Source: Agrocybe praecox
Lineage: Eukaryota; Basidiomycota; Agaricomycetes; Agaricales; Agrocybaceae
Direction of reading: 5' to 3'
Length of the DNA: 64,000 bases
NCBI GenBank assembly: GCA_964017145.1
Contig: OZ024848.1
Span: 2,988,501 to 3,052,500, forward strand
Below, piece after piece: positions 1-13,200 of the stretch. The notes below the pieces were generated by a model. That model saw nothing but the letters and a program-made list of their open reading frames with translations. It did not search any database and was not told the origin of the DNA. Each line of letters starts with the position of its first letter. Position 1 is the first letter of the stretch. The translations under genes and the position numbers were made by a program.

Positions 1-990
1 TGGCTTACAGGACATTTCAAGTTATTAAGGGCCCCAATACTTCTCGTTTCTGATTAGTTCCTCTTCAACCCTCCTGAAGGCACATGCAACCATGAAGCTA
101 CATTAACATTAACCACTACATCCTCAGAGCCCTCCATATTGCGTACGTTTGGCAATGCCACTGCACGTAGGCACGTAGGTGGCATGATGCCTACAACGAC
201 TCATAAAGGGAAATGCAGCTTCACATACTGCATGTACATCATCAACCATTTTGGGGCCGTACGTCAGACAATCTTCTTCTACCTTTATAGATGGACATAC
301 CACCGCGCTCATGGCGACTTCAAGCGGGACAAGCAACCACCAGTATTCCCGGTTGCCTGCAAAGTCAAGACCAGTCGCTCTGGATTCACCGGGAAAAGGT
401 GGTGAAGTCTTCCGAATAAAAGCCTACGTGAGTGATGCGTACCAAGTCATATGGAAAGTAGTCAACGCTGGCGGCTCTCAGGCCATGTATGTTTATCCGC
501 TGACCTGTTGTTGAGTAACTAACACATGCTTCAGGTAAACCTCGACATCGAAACGAAGCTTATATGCCATATGGGCGTATGCAACGTAGATCTTTGAGTC
601 TTATATGACACGCCCATTCTGTAATGATTTCTTCGTGTTTCATGTAGGCCTTGTTCTGCAAAGCGGCCATGTTCTGACATCTGGGGATTTCCATATCAGG
701 AAAACATTGACTTATGTGGAATACCGCCCGAAACTGCCCTTCCAATGGTTGCTTCAATACAGAGAATATATGGAATAATCTCATTGAAGATTCCATGGAT
801 CTCTCGACCTATAATCAACGAAGGTTAATTGGCGGGAAAGATCATGAGCACCTGGAAGAACGGCACGGACTGCCATGTAAATGACGTCACTGCGCCATCC
901 ATCCCTATATAACACGATATTATGCCGCATACCTTATTCCCAGACCACCATCACTCCAGAAACTCGTTTAATCTACGACAACAGATCAGT
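1..990. other. Upstream region; possible short two-exon ORF and promoter of mannitol dehydrogenase
   Basis: No recognisable gene. A short two-exon reading frame can be drawn on the plus strand from the ATG at 311: exon 311-427, then a gtgagt intron ending at the cag near 535, then an exon closing with TGA at 595-597. It would encode under 60 residues and resembles nothing I know, so it may be a relic. The last 90 bases are the promoter and 5' leader of the next gene. Confidence 0.35.
905..913 (+). promoter_or_regulatory. TATA-like box of the mannitol dehydrogenase gene
   Basis: The sequence ctatataac lies about 80 bases upstream of the ATG at 991. It is followed by a C/A-rich leader of the kind common at fungal transcription starts. 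Assignment is by motif and distance only. Confidence 0.45.
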
Positions 991-2279
<1,289 letters not shown>

Positions 2280-2366
2280 ATAAATTAACGAGGCTTTCGC
2301 GTACATTGACACGCATAGCTCTAATGTGGTTATAGAATGTACATTTCGAATTTTTGTAACATAACA

Positions 2367-4238
2367 TTACACCAATGACAATGGTTGAACGTCAGGGGGA
2401 TTAAACCACTGACCGAAGTCCCTTTCAAAGTTGATGTCGTAGAACATACTAGACACTTTCATGAGGAGCACGTCAGGACCCGGATGATCAATACACTCAT
2501 CGTCCACGAAACAAGTGGAATATGTCTCCACTCTTGATTTCGCTCGAAATTCCTTCAGAACTTTTGACCATTTTCCGATCCAAAATAAGACATCGAATAG
2601 CCGAGTATGTCCTTCAAGTGTTGTCATGTCGAAATCAGCATGGAGGAAATGAACTGTTTTTGTCTTTTGCTTCTCTAGTGAACGCTCTCTTGCGCGATAT
2701 TTTTTCTCTTCATCAGGTGTAGGGGTGAGGCACAATTTCAATGATTGAGGCATCGTCTCTGGGTTTGTGGCCGTAATAACGTCCTCCAGGTACTGTCGAA
2801 AATTCCATGAAGCATTGTTAGCGAATAACGCAAGGTCCAATTCACGCTCCCCACTGCCCATGATGAAACTCTTCAAGATGGGCAACATGAACATAAACTT
2901 AGTTCCGGTCAGGTGTAATTTCTGCGCTGTGCAAGCACGCACAAAAGGTCCAAGGACTGGTGCTGAGAAGCTTTCAAGCAATGAATGTTGTTCGACTTTG
3001 AGATATACCTCTATCGCATCTGTGAGGTGTAGGCTGTGCATCATGCGGATTGAATGCACAAGGGAGAGGTATTTATCTGTATCATCTTCGAGGTCATTAG
3101 CTTCTCTCACCCACGAGGCGGCATCGTACTGAGGATGTTCGTAAATGAATTTTAGCATTAGGATTGGATGGTCGGGTGTTGCTTGAGAATAAAGTGCAAT
3201 GCGCAAGAAGTCTGGATGAATGTTAAGTTCTAGGTGTTTATCGAACACGTCCACACATGTTTCTTCCGACCACCGTGGTATTATTTCTTGGCAGATGACT
3301 TCTTCAGATTCATTACGATAGAATCTGTTGGTGTATTCCATCCCAAACGCACACCCGGGTGGAAGCTTCAGATATCTGCCCAGTTCTGCACATTCCCTAC
3401 ACGAAGCAGACAGGTATAAATCCTTTAAGTGGCTAAAATAAATCTTCGGGTAGTCTGACGACTCTACCGTGAAGGACCGTAGTACTGGCTTGTAGAAGAC
3501 GATGAATAGATGTTCCAGGTTAGGCATACACCTGAGGGTTTCGAGCCACTGCGATAGCTGTTTTGTAGTGGCGAAACTTATTTTTGCGGTAAACTGGGTA
3601 ATATACGCAAGCGAAGGACTCGGTAAGAGGTTATTGGTGATCATCATGCCCTCATATGTAATACTCTGCAGCCTTTGGAAGTTATTGGTGGGAGCAATGT
3701 ACTCGCCGATCGGTCCAACTGGCAAGTCTAGACCTCCGGGATTCTCCCCCAAAATGGCGATGCACATTGCCACCAAGAGAGGAGCTTTCGTCTGGGATAT
3801 TGCTGCAAATGATTGCATTGACCGATGATTGCAAGAAAGCAACAGATAGTCAGCTATTAGCTCGATCTTCCTGACCCGAGCCTCAAGTTGCATGAACAAC
3901 GAGGTTACCACCCTTTCCCATGATTCATGCCAATCATTGAAACCGATCGACAAGTGTACGGGAGCATCCTGAGTTCTACGGATTATTTCCTTCGTCCAAA
4001 GAAATGTGTTTTCCATCTTCCTTTCCGAGGTCCATTGTGGGAGCGTTATCTCGTTCCAAAGGCGCCAATTTGAGATCGCAATCTCTCGCCAATGCGTACA
4101 TACATGTGAAAGTCGAACTGAGTGGAATTGTGAATAAGGATGCTCTGAAACGAATGAGAATAAGAAGATCTCGTTGATCAGCTCGTTTGATAGTTGTTTG
4201 AACGGAGAATATCCGTGTATGAGATGGGTGGAGTCCAT
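2367..4238 (-). CDS. F-box-like domain protein
   Basis: A single uninterrupted reading frame of 623 residues. The N-terminal part, about residues 10-65, matches the fungal F-box pattern: a leucine-rich LSNELINEIF helix, then an SHVCTHWREIAI segment and a WRLWNEI tail. F-box proteins bind Skp1 in SCF ubiquitin ligases and recruit substrates through the C-terminal region. Here that region is long and leucine-rich without an obvious regular repeat, as in the many lineage-specific F-box proteins of Agaricomycetes, so the substrate cannot be guessed. The start chosen is the first ATG, just before the F-box. It converges on the mannitol dehydrogenase gene, with under 100 bases between their stop codons. 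Confidence 0.78.
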   Translation of the reverse strand: MDSTHLIHGYSPFKQLSNELINEIFLFSFVSEHPYSQFHSVRLSHVCTHWREIAISNWRLWNEITLPQWTSERKMENTFLWTKEIIRRTQDAPVHLSIGFNDWHESWERVVTSLFMQLEARVRKIELIADYLLLSCNHRSMQSFAAISQTKAPLLVAMCIAILGENPGGLDLPVGPIGEYIAPTNNFQRLQSITYEGMMITNNLLPSPSLAYITQFTAKISFATTKQLSQWLETLRCMPNLEHLFIVFYKPVLRSFTVESSDYPKIYFSHLKDLYLSASCRECAELGRYLKLPPGCAFGMEYTNRFYRNESEEVICQEIIPRWSEETCVDVFDKHLELNIHPDFLRIALYSQATPDHPILMLKFIYEHPQYDAASWVREANDLEDDTDKYLSLVHSIRMMHSLHLTDAIEVYLKVEQHSLLESFSAPVLGPFVRACTAQKLHLTGTKFMFMLPILKSFIMGSGERELDLALFANNASWNFRQYLEDVITATNPETMPQSLKLCLTPTPDEEKKYRARERSLEKQKTKTVHFLHADFDMTTLEGHTRLFDVLFWIGKWSKVLKEFRAKSRVETYSTCFVDDECIDHPGPDVLLMKVSSMFYDINFERDFGQWFNPPDVQPLSLV

Positions 4239-6349
4239 GCTGACTGCTCAAACGTTCAAGCGCCTGCAAGTAGTAGGACTGATAGATTCGTGTACGTTTT
4301 TCGAACTCACCCCCCAAAACATTGCACGTGGCGCCCTAAAATTAGCGCCCTTAGTGCATATCCGCAGAGATCGGCGGATGTTGCCGAATAGACTTGTTCC
4401 ACGAAATGCGGGAAATTTATTCAATGTCCGCTGAAGTCCGACATGCCGGATTCTCACGCCCACTCCCGAGGGAACTTAAGTTTGTCTGCAGTGCATCATG
4501 GAATTCAACTTTAAGAACGAGAGGGGTAGTAGAGTCACGATAGGTGTCAAGAATAGCATTTTATCTGGCCATGATATCTGGCATCGGTAGAGAGGGTCGT
4601 TGCGGAGCCTTCGCTAGAGAGAAACTTTTTCTTTGGTAGGCGGCAAAGTATCTGTGGAAGTATCTGTGGACTTACATACTAGACCTACGTAAATAATCTT
4701 CATGTTTTAGAGGCGCAAACTTTACAGGAGCTATGTTGCCTACCTTATTCGCCTTGGGAAGAAGAAACTGCGAGGGTACTAGAAGATGGAATCAGCGCTC
4801 GACTGTTCGAATACTGACTCCTGAGGTGGCAAATCCATTTGTTTGACGCGGAACCTGGTCTATTGTGTTGAGCGAGCTATTTAATACTTGATGCATCTAT
4901 TCACTCGCATTGTTCTATTTAGCTGACTGTTCGGGGAACGACTCGGAACCTGAAGGTTCAAACTCATGTAAGCTTTTCTTCTCTTCCCTTTCCTTGTTTA
5001 TTGGATGCTCTCGTATGACTCGTATCGGGCGAGATATTTACATAGGAGACTTATTTCCAGTCCATTGTTCTGTCAAACGGCATTCGTTTTTAGACGGTCT
5101 CGTATTTCTCATGGTTTGACCCCGGAAATTCTGTTCAAACATTCGTCCAGAATGAGTTTCGAGAGATGGATGAACATTTTTTACTTTAATTGGAGCGTTA
5201 CATCCACAAGATAACATAATGATTCGAAACGAGCGACTACTGGTTAACGATCATGACTACTCATATAGTGCGACTCAAGCTCCGCTACATAGTCTAATAT
5301 AAGATAGAGGTCTATTTACACCCATTGTTCTGTCTAACGCTTTCGTGATCTAACTGCGGTTCTCACCTTAAGTTGTTTGTCTCCCCAAAATGTTTCCTCC
5401 ATCTAAGTACGTACGCCCCAAAATAAAAGACACGCCCTCCTTGTTAATTTCCGCTGCGTTTGACTCACACTCTCACGCTGGCCTAATACCTAAAAATATG
5501 TCTAGTGGACCATGTACGGGGCCATGATCTCGCACGGTTTCTCTTCGTAGACAATAAAGAGTGCTACACGTGTTTGAGATCGATCAGTGGCTATGAAGGA
5601 TTCTTAATTTGGCGTGTGTCCCGTCCGGGTTTGGTCCGTTGGGATACGGTTGGATTGCGGCTGGAGCTTGGTTTTGTCGGTGAAGGCGAGTTGAACTTCG
5701 GTTCTGTTTCTTAAAAGTATCACTTGCACCAAAGAGCAAGTTAACAATACCTTATCTTTGTTTTTTGGTGATTTTTTATCAACTATTTTAGAGGCCGGTG
5801 CCAGGAATGCCGAGAGTCTGCCGAGTATTTCTTATTGTCTTTTTGGTCCAAATGAGGAAGGTGCACACACACGAGCAAATAATGAGACAATAGTGAAGAT
5901 CTGTTATGGAAGTTGATTCATACGCTCACCATCTGCTGCATATAGAAAAATCTTATGTCCGGACTCGCTTACCGGAAAGACAATAACAATAACGTGCATG
6001 ATCACTGGGCCTGAGTTATGAATTACATGCGTTCGCCGGTTTCGCAGCGAGCGGGAAGGGTACGATAGAAGAAACAAAAGAGCGGGGTGGAGGGTTAGGA
6101 AAGGTCTTTTCTTCTTGAACCGCCCTTCCCGCTCCCCCTCTTTTCGTCTTTCTTCTGACTGCTTGTCAGTCTTGTTCGCTGCTCGTTTCTATTTCACTGG
6201 GAGACCTTTTTCTGCTTTTCACTCTTGCGATACCTCACACTACTTTAGAAACCAGAACACACCCTCACAAGTCACGACATCCACCCATTCATCAATATCC
6301 GACCGACAACGATTAATCAACTGACATAATAGTAACCAATACAGCGACA
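4239..6349. other. Intergenic region; Ste6 promoter at its right end
   Basis: No gene recognised in about 2.1 kb; all frames are short. Two imperfect direct copies of a segment with the core cccattgttctgtc(a/t)aacg lie near 5060-5090 and 5320-5340. The right end, about 6095-6340, is strongly pyrimidine-rich on the plus strand (many cttttc and tcttc runs) and ends in a CA-rich leader before the ATG at 6350, which looks like a fungal promoter. Confidence 0.5.
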
Positions 6350-9300
6350 ATGCGAGGCACAACAAAACCAACGACGGAGAACATCCACGACGGGGAGATG
6401 ATGATGTACGACTTGAACGTGACGCCGCGCACATCTTTCGACTCACAGTATACGACAACGACGACAAAGGACCTCGCGTCTTTGGAAAAATCTACCTACC
6501 CAGCTGCTCCCAATTCTCCCGAGGACTATGAACTTACTTCAAAACATACAACCGAAAAATCTAAATCTAGCACTCAACAAACACAAAGCTCTGAAGCAGA
6601 GAAACCTCAAATATCTCCCTCACTTCGCCTCCTCTTTTCCTTATTTCCCCGGCGCCACCTCTTTCTTCTCCTTGTCCCCGCCGTACTTTCCTCCCTAGTC
6701 ACAGGAGGAATTGCACCGTTCATGACCATTGTCGTGGGCCAGATATTTGGGTTCTTCTCCGACTTTTCCACCTCAACACCATCAGCAGAGACCCGTAGCC
6801 AACTCCTAAGAAATGTCGGAATTGGGTGCTTGGAGCTAGTAGGTTTAGCTGTTGGCAGTCTTGCGTTAGGCAGCCTGACCAGCGCCCTGTGGATATGGGT
6901 TGGGGAAGTAAACACACGCGAGGTTAGAAAGGTGGTTTACGAGGCAGTTGGGAAGAAAGACATGGGATGGTTTGATTTAAAGATGAGTGGTGATTCTGGA
7001 GAGGGAGAAACAGAACAGGGGGAAGGAAACGGCGCAATAGGCGCTGGTGGGCTCATGGCCAAGTTTTCAAGGTTCGTATTTTTCTATTTCTATTTCTATT
7101 TATTTATTAAATTACCTTATTTTCGGCAGAGAAACTGAAGACATACGAGCCGCTTCGTCTCTATCGCTGGGACAAACTTTAACACACCTTACGACCTCCT
7201 TAACAAGTTTAATCCTCGCCTTCCTGCGCTCATACCAGCTAACACTGGTGATCCTCTCCGCCGTACCACTATTAATGATCGTCCAAGGCTTTTCACAAGG
7301 CTTTGCCTCTCCTCTTCTCGCCGAAGAACGCGAAGAAACTGCTCGCGCAGCAACCTCCGTCGAGAGGTCCCTAGCAAACATCTCGACCGTCAAGGCGTTC
7401 AACGCACAGCCGGTATCTCTATCGCATTCGACACGCTCGTTCAAGCTCCTCCGCGTCGTCGCCTCCCGCCTTAATCGCATCTGGGGACTCACCTCTGGCC
7501 TCTCGCAGTTCATCACAATGGGGATGTTCGTGCAGGGATTCTGGTTCGGCTCGAAGCTAGTGCGGGATGGTAAAGTCGGGGTAGGGGACGTCATGAGCGT
7601 GTTCTGGGCCTGCTTGATCGCAAGCGGGAACCTCCAGATGTGTATCCCGCTGTGGATCGTGGTGGTAAGAGGGATGGGGAGCATGGCTGGGGTGTTGCTT
7701 GATGTTATCGTCCCTGGAGACTCTTATTCAACCTCCCATCACGCCCATACGCATAACCTGCGCAAAATTACCCCGTCGAAATGTACGGGTGAATTGGCCC
7801 TGCACTCTGTTTCGTTTTCGTACCCTTCGCGGCCGTCCTTGCAGGTATTGAAGGATGTCAGTCTGTTCTTGCCCGCTAATGAAGTAACATTCATCGTTGG
7901 TGGGAGCGGGAGCGGTAAGAGTACAGTTGGAGGCGTTTTGGGTGGGATTTACAAGGTCTGTCTTTTTGTATTTTCGACTTGCTAATAAATGCTAAATCTC
8001 TATTTATAGCCGAAAGACGGCGGGAATGGTATCGTGCTACTCGATGAACAGGACACGCGATACCTCGACGAAAGGTGGATGCACAAGCATGTTGCTTGTG
8101 TAGGCCAACAAGGCGCAGCTGGCGTCGTCATCCTCGAGGGGAGGAGCGTATTCGAAAATATCCTTCTGGGATTAGAGGAGGAGGACGAGTTTTCGCTTGC
8201 TCGGGCACCAGTGCTTTCCTCCACCTCGTCTTCGTTGTTAGCGTGCTCGTGGACGATGGAAACCGCCCCTCCGGCACTACGCACACGCGTAGAGACCGCT
8301 GCGAGAGCAACGTTGTTGCATGAGTTCGTTAGGGACTTGCCTATGGGGTATGACACAATTCTGGGAGACTCAAGTGGAGAGGAAGGAGGCGTCGGAGTGG
8401 GCTTGAGCGGCGGACAGAAGCAGCGGTTAGCGCTTGCAAGAGGCGTTTTGAGGGACCCTACTGTGCTCATACTTGGTATGTCTTTGTTTTGTTTTTTATT
8501 TTTATAAACGCTGATTCACATCGAACAGACGAACCAACTTCGGCGTTGGACCCGACGACGCGTCTGCTCGTGTTCTCTGCCATCAAACATATCCGACATG
8601 GGCCACCTTCGCTCCATCCTCCTCCAACTCCGTCTTTCCTGCCCCCACCGTTACCTATTTCCAGGAGGAATAGAACCACCGTGGTGATCACCCATGATCT
8701 ATCCCAGATCGAAAAGAACGATTTCGTGTATGTGATGAAAGACGGTCGCGTAGTGGAGGGTGGGTACCGAGGTGACCTCGAACAGGTGTACGTCTCGACT
8801 AAAGAGACGTTGGAGAGAGCGGATACTACTTCGTCCTCTGTTCATGATGAGGGCGATGGGAGGGGAGAGTTTAGGAAGATGCTCGAGAGCCAGATGCGGA
8901 CAGGAGGATTTTTGCCAGCTGTTGATGATAATCGGGATGCGTCTGACTCCAAGGAGGAGGTTGAGCTCGAAGACGAGGAAGACGAGGAAGATGAGGAGTA
9001 CGAGGAAATCGAAGTAGAAAGTGAATCATCCCAGCATGACTCGCTACCACGGGAATTGACTTCGATCCGCCCACTGACGTGGGGTGATTGGATGTTCGAG
9101 GTCGTGGCTGACCTGACCAGGGCCACTAGTGTTACTTCATCACCACCGTCATCTTCGCTTCCATCTCCGATCCTGGGGAACGACAAGGCCAATCCTTTCT
9201 TATCATCTTCGGCGAAAGAGCGGGGACAACATGTTCCAGGGTATAAGAAGAAAAGGCCTTCGAGTATCGCTGTCCCTCGGTCTCCTACTATCCAGGAGGA

Positions 9301-11715
9301 AAATGACTTTGCTTTCGATTACCAGACTTCACTGTCGACGGTACCACCTGCGCACTTCGAAGATGGGAGGCCGACACGACAGGCCACAATGAGGAGTATC
9401 CAGACAAGGAGGAGTCTGCAGTTCACGCCGAGTTCGATGGCGACGAGTTTTACTGCTGTCAATCCTCAGAGTCATTACGGTTCACGAACAACTGGATACG
9501 GCGCTGGGTGGTCGTCCTTGCCCAAAGAGTACATGGAGGAAAGGGGGTGTAATGATGTCGACGATGAGCGCGAGTCGGAGGAAGAGGAGAGGGAGTTCAA
9601 TGTCCAAAAGAAGGCGGTGCAGAGCTCGGGGAATGCTGTTAGTGCTCGGAGGACGGGGAGAATGCCCAGGATGACTGTGAGGAGTCGGCAGAGGCGAAGA
9701 AGAGATGCGGGTGAGGTGGTTGATGTGAAAATCCATAATCCTAAGGACGACAATACCCAGCACGACGAGCATGCACGTCCTGCATTTTGGAAGCTCATGC
9801 GTGTTATTCTTCCTACGGTTCCCAACAAACCTTTATTGTTCTTTGGCATTGCGATTTGCATCTTATCGGGAGCAATGACCCCTATATTCTCGTTCATCCT
9901 TTCCCGCCTCTTGTTCGAGGTATCGATAGGAGCGACCAACACAGACGCGATCAATTTCTTTGGCGGCCTGGTTCTGGGTATTGCCGCTCTGGACGGTCTC
10001 CTACTCGGACTCAAGTACTTCGTCATGGAGAGCGTCGGCATGGCCTGGGTTACGGGCATCAGGACGCAGGCATTTTCACGCGTCCTCAGGCAGGACAGGG
10101 CTTGGTTCGACGAGGGCCTGCATGCTCCCGAACGCCTTGCACAAATTCTCGTTCGGGACGGAGACGACGCACGCGATCTTGTCAGCGTCGTCTGGGGCCA
10201 GTTCTGTGTCGTGCTGGCGATGCTCGGAGTTGGTCTTCTTTGGGCCTTGATTCAAGGCTGGCAATTGACCCTGGCGGGTTTTGCGATTGCCCCTGTGTTT
10301 GCGGGTGCCATGGCGCTGCAATCTACGCTCGTAGCAAACTGCGAGGTTAGGAACAAGCGTGCAAGGGAGGAGGTCGCGAGGGGATATTATGAGGCTATCA
10401 TCCATGCGAGGAGTATCAGATCGATGGGGTTTGAGGGCGTCTTCAGGAAGAGGTTTGAGGATTCTATTGGGAGGGCTCTGACGACGGGTGTGAAAGGTGC
10501 GATGGTGGAGGGGTGTACGTATGGTGTTGCGAGTGGGTTGATCTATCTTGCGGAGGCGTTATTGTTTTACGTCGGCGCTGTCCTTGTCGCGAAGGGCGCA
10601 TACACGTATTTGCAGATGGTGCAGGTCTTGAACTTAGTCGTTTTCACAGTGACGATTGGAAGTCAGCTGATGGCGTTCAGTAAGTCTTTTATTTTTCCGT
10701 TGCCTCATTGATTCGATTTACTGAGATTTTCTTTGTAGCTCAGAGAATAGCGAAATGCGTACAAGCTGCATCGGACTTCAACATCCTTCTCAATCTGTCG
10801 GCCACTAATACACTCGAATCGCGCGGTTCGCTTAAACAATCTCCTCCATCTCTTTTCACATCCCCGATTCACTTTGAAAATATTTCTTTCTCTTACCCTT
10901 CTCGTCCTTCACAACCCGTTCTCAAGAACGTCGACCTCACACTCTACCCAGGCGAGTGTGTCGCGCTTGTCGGTGCCTCTGGCAGCGGCAAGAGCACTAT
11001 TGCCGCTTTACTGCAGAGGTTATACGAACCTGTCGGAGGCAAAATCCTCTTCGGAGAAGCAGTCAAATCAGACGAAATCGATGTTAGGTGGCTAAGACAA
11101 CACATCGGAGTCGTCAGTCAGCACCCGAACTTGTTCGATGCCAGTGTGAAAGACAACATTCGATACGGTGCTCTTGCAACCGCCCCTTGCCCTCACGAAG
11201 AAAACATGCTCGTGATTCCCGACGATCTCGTCATCTCCGCCTCGCAAGCCGCACTGCTCCACGATTTTGTGGAGTCGCTTCCTCAAGGGTACGACACGCA
11301 CCTTGGGGAGAACGCTTCATTGGTTTCTGGGGGTCAAGCCCAGAGATTGATGATTGCACGCGCGTTAGCCCGAATCTGGGCTGCTGCAGGCGACAGGGAA
11401 GGCAGGCTACTGGTCCTGGACGAGTGTACGAGCGCGCTGGACGGAGAGAGTCAGGAGAAAGTCCTGGACACGATTCGCGGGCTTCGTTCTGGCTCTTCGC
11501 CATCCCGATCTATGCCGACCACGACAACGCTGATGATCACTCATAAACTCGAAGTGATGCAGATGTGTGACAGGATTATTGTCCTCCATGAGGGGAGAGT
11601 GGTCGAGCAGGGGTCATACGATGAGCTGATGGCCGTCACTGTCCGCGATGATGATGATGACTCTAGCAGCGGTATATTCAGGAAGCTGGCGCGGGCGGGC
11701 GAATGGGAAGGATAG
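6350..11715 (+). CDS. STE6: Ste6-like a-factor pheromone exporter, full-length ABC-B transporter
   Basis: Exons 6350-7071, 7130-7955, 8010-8475, 8529-10679 and 10739-11715 join in frame to 1713 residues. Order: N-terminal cytosolic region, membrane domain 1 from about residue 100, NBD1 (Walker A GGSGSGKST near 498, signature LSGGQKQR near 647, Walker B with DEPTSALD near 670), a linker of roughly 300 residues, membrane domain 2 from about 1090, and NBD2 (Walker A GASGSGKST near 1467, signature VSGGQAQR near 1584, DECTSALD near 1611, then ITHKLE). The ETEDIRAASSLSLG and GFSQGFASPLLA segments are what I recall from basidiomycete Ste6. These exporters pump farnesylated a-type pheromone across the plasma membrane. 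The protein is much longer than yeast Ste6 (about 1290) because of the acidic, Ser-rich linker (runs of Asp/Glu at 8965-9020) and a Pro-rich insert in NBD1. A multidrug ABCB transporter is the alternative. Confidence 0.85.
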
Positions 11716-12214
11716 AGATTTCTTTATTTCCCTCTTTTTTGTTTATTGGTATCTATCCACTGCGTGGACCCTTTATGCATTCTTTGCTGTCCCTTTTTTT
11801 CTCATGATTCCAACGAACTTGTTATGATTTTTTCTATGGTTTTCTCTTACTCGCATTACATTTACCATCGTACCAACAAACAATATTGCATATGTACTTG
11901 TACTTTTTCCGCGCAATTTGAACACGAATGCCCCTTCTATAGCTGTATTTCTTTACCCCTTGTTTTTTTAGGATAAGGTATGACTTGAATAGAAACAATT
12001 TGAACTGAAATAAAGTACGACAATTTGCAACGATAAAAACGCCATAGTGCTCTGTGGCTTTTTTTCCCCTTCGCATTCCTCGATCTTTATTCCTGCATAT
12101 GCATTTTCTTGTGACCCATATTCGGTTTCCAACCTCAGGTTTATTGTCCTCGAGTCTGTACTTCGACTTGACCTCGACAAACTGATCAGGTCTGTTTACT
12201 GCGGATGAGACTTG
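11716..12214. other. Ste6 3' flank
   Basis: AT-rich 3' UTR and spacer after the transporter stop codon. Several tttatt and aataaa-like stretches could serve polyadenylation. No coding sequence seen. Confidence 0.5.
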
Positions 12215-12399
12215 AGCGATATAACCACGGTCAGCTTTTAGTTAAAGAGATTAAGCATTATCAAGGTGTACCCAAAGTGGATCAGGAATATGACCCCTCT
12301 GGAGAGGTAACTATCTGAATACTGCGGCCCTTCGTCCTTTCCAATTATAAAGGCACCGAGCGCTTACGCAGCGAGGGCGGCATTACCTGAATAGGTATA

Positions 12400-12481
12400 G
12401 GCGCTATAGCCAAGTGGTTACGGCGACAGTTTAGAAAGCTGTTCCTCTTTGAGGGCGCAAGTTCAAATCTTGCTGGCGTCG
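12400..12481 (+). tRNA. tRNA-Ser(AGA)
   Basis: An 82-nt class II tRNA without an intron. The 7-bp acceptor stem pairs GGCGCTA with TGGCGTC, leaving discriminator G. The D-stem is GCC/GGC, the anticodon stem ACAGT/GCTGT, and the loop TTAGAAA puts AGA at 34-36, which reads UCU (and UCC by inosine). The long variable arm CCTC-TTT-GAGG is diagnostic of serine or leucine tRNAs. The T-arm is GCAAG-TTCAAAT-CTTGC, which also provides an intact B box. A T-run after position 12484 suits Pol III termination. Confidence 0.93.
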
Positions 12482-12542
12482 CTGAGTTTTTTGCTCGGTG
12501 TTCTAATCGCTTAAAGCTCTCTCTGTGTGCATGTGTAATGCT

Positions 12543-12618
12543 GGTTGCAGGCGCGTTAGTCCGTATCTGGGCTGCTGCAGACGACAGGGAAGGCATGGTA
12601 TTACTTCTGGTGCTTGCA
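12543..12618 (+). pseudogene. Ste6-type NBD2 fragment beside tRNA-Ser
   Basis: About 75 bases match the Ste6 reading frame from the helix after the second signature motif (ALARIWAA) to just before Walker B. It has no start codon or splice context and stops short of the catalytic Asp-Glu. It is preceded by tRNA flank and followed by unrelated sequence, so it is a captured fragment rather than a gene. A sister copy lies inverted at 13201-13289. Confidence 0.7.
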
Positions 12619-12666
12619 TTGAAAGCATCCACATCTTTTTACGTCCGTGTTACCTAAGTAGATATA

Positions 12667-12748
12667 GGCGCTATAGCCAAGTGGTTACGGCGACAGTTTC
12701 GAAAGCTGTTCCTCTTTGAGGGCGCAAGTTCAAATCTTGCTGGCGTCG
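12667..12748 (+). tRNA. tRNA-Ser(CGA)
   Basis: Identical to the tRNA at 12400-12481 except at the anticodon: the loop is TTCGAAA, so the anticodon is CGA and it reads UCG. The acceptor stem, variable arm CCTC-TTT-GAGG and T-arm are intact. A T-run follows at about 12753-12758. One base (A34 to C34) separates this isoacceptor from its neighbours, which implies tandem duplication and anticodon change. Confidence 0.93.
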
Positions 12749-13194
12749 CTGAGTTTTTTCTCGCTCTTCTGATCGCTCTTCTGCATGTGTATGCTGGAAG
12801 TATGTAGGTATGCTGCTGTTGTGTAGCAATTATTTTCAATTCAATCAAGTAGGGCGCAAGCCCAATATGTTTTAGCACAACCGAGACTGCGTGCTCCAAG
12901 AACTATTTCATTTACGAAGCAGCAGGTTTGTTGATGTTAATTCGAGACTCAAGGAGTGCCCATGTCATAGGCTGATTGGGGTCGAACAGGCAGTCGTGAG
13001 GAAGTCATCCAACAGGATGTGGCCAGGAGTCGGCATGTTCTGCGGTTACCAAGGATGTCACCGGTGATTGTCTGGAGCCCTAGTTCAGTCAAAGTGCCGG
13101 GTTGAGTGGAAGCAGAAAAAGGGTCGAATTCAGAGTAATGCATACGAGACGTAAAAGTAAAAGAATGGCACGGACGTAGGCAGACGTAGGTATT
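12749..13194. other. Spacer between tRNA units
   Basis: The first part, to about 12850, is homologous to the flank of the minus-strand tRNA at 14579 (shared gcatgtgtatgctggaagta and following bases). The rest has no recognisable gene. Confidence 0.5.
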
Positions 13195-13200
13195 TTCAAA

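Larger units (their letters stand above)
12215..12622 (+). repeat. tRNA-Ser repeat unit A (tRNA plus flanks plus ABC-transporter fragment)
   Basis: The block around the first tRNA is repeated in the opposite orientation: the left flank and tRNA at 14579-14862 (unit D), and the tRNA and right flank at 13195-13500 (unit C). The right part, 12543-12618, contains about 75 bases closely resembling the Ste6 coding sequence at 11355-11422, the NBD2 stretch between the signature and Walker B. Confidence 0.8.

Noticed and set aside
5005..5340. Pair of similar segments (cccattgttctgtc) considered as ends of a mobile element
   Set aside because: They are in direct orientation, short and imperfect, with no target duplication; noted only as a weak repeat.
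7112..7684. 190-codon minus-strand open frame inside the transporter gene
   Set aside because: It is the complement of a well-supported coding exon with intact ABC motifs. Its own translation is Arg/Ser-rich and has no domain.
9475..10059. 194-codon minus-strand open frame inside the transporter linker and membrane domain
   Set aside because: Shadow of the real frame on the other strand; composition is biased and no motifs are present.
12345..12632. Minus-strand ORFs over the tRNA genes (and 12654-12899)
   Set aside because: They are translations of the tRNA repeat units; the shared peptide SATPARFELAPSKRNSF is simply the complement of the tRNA body.
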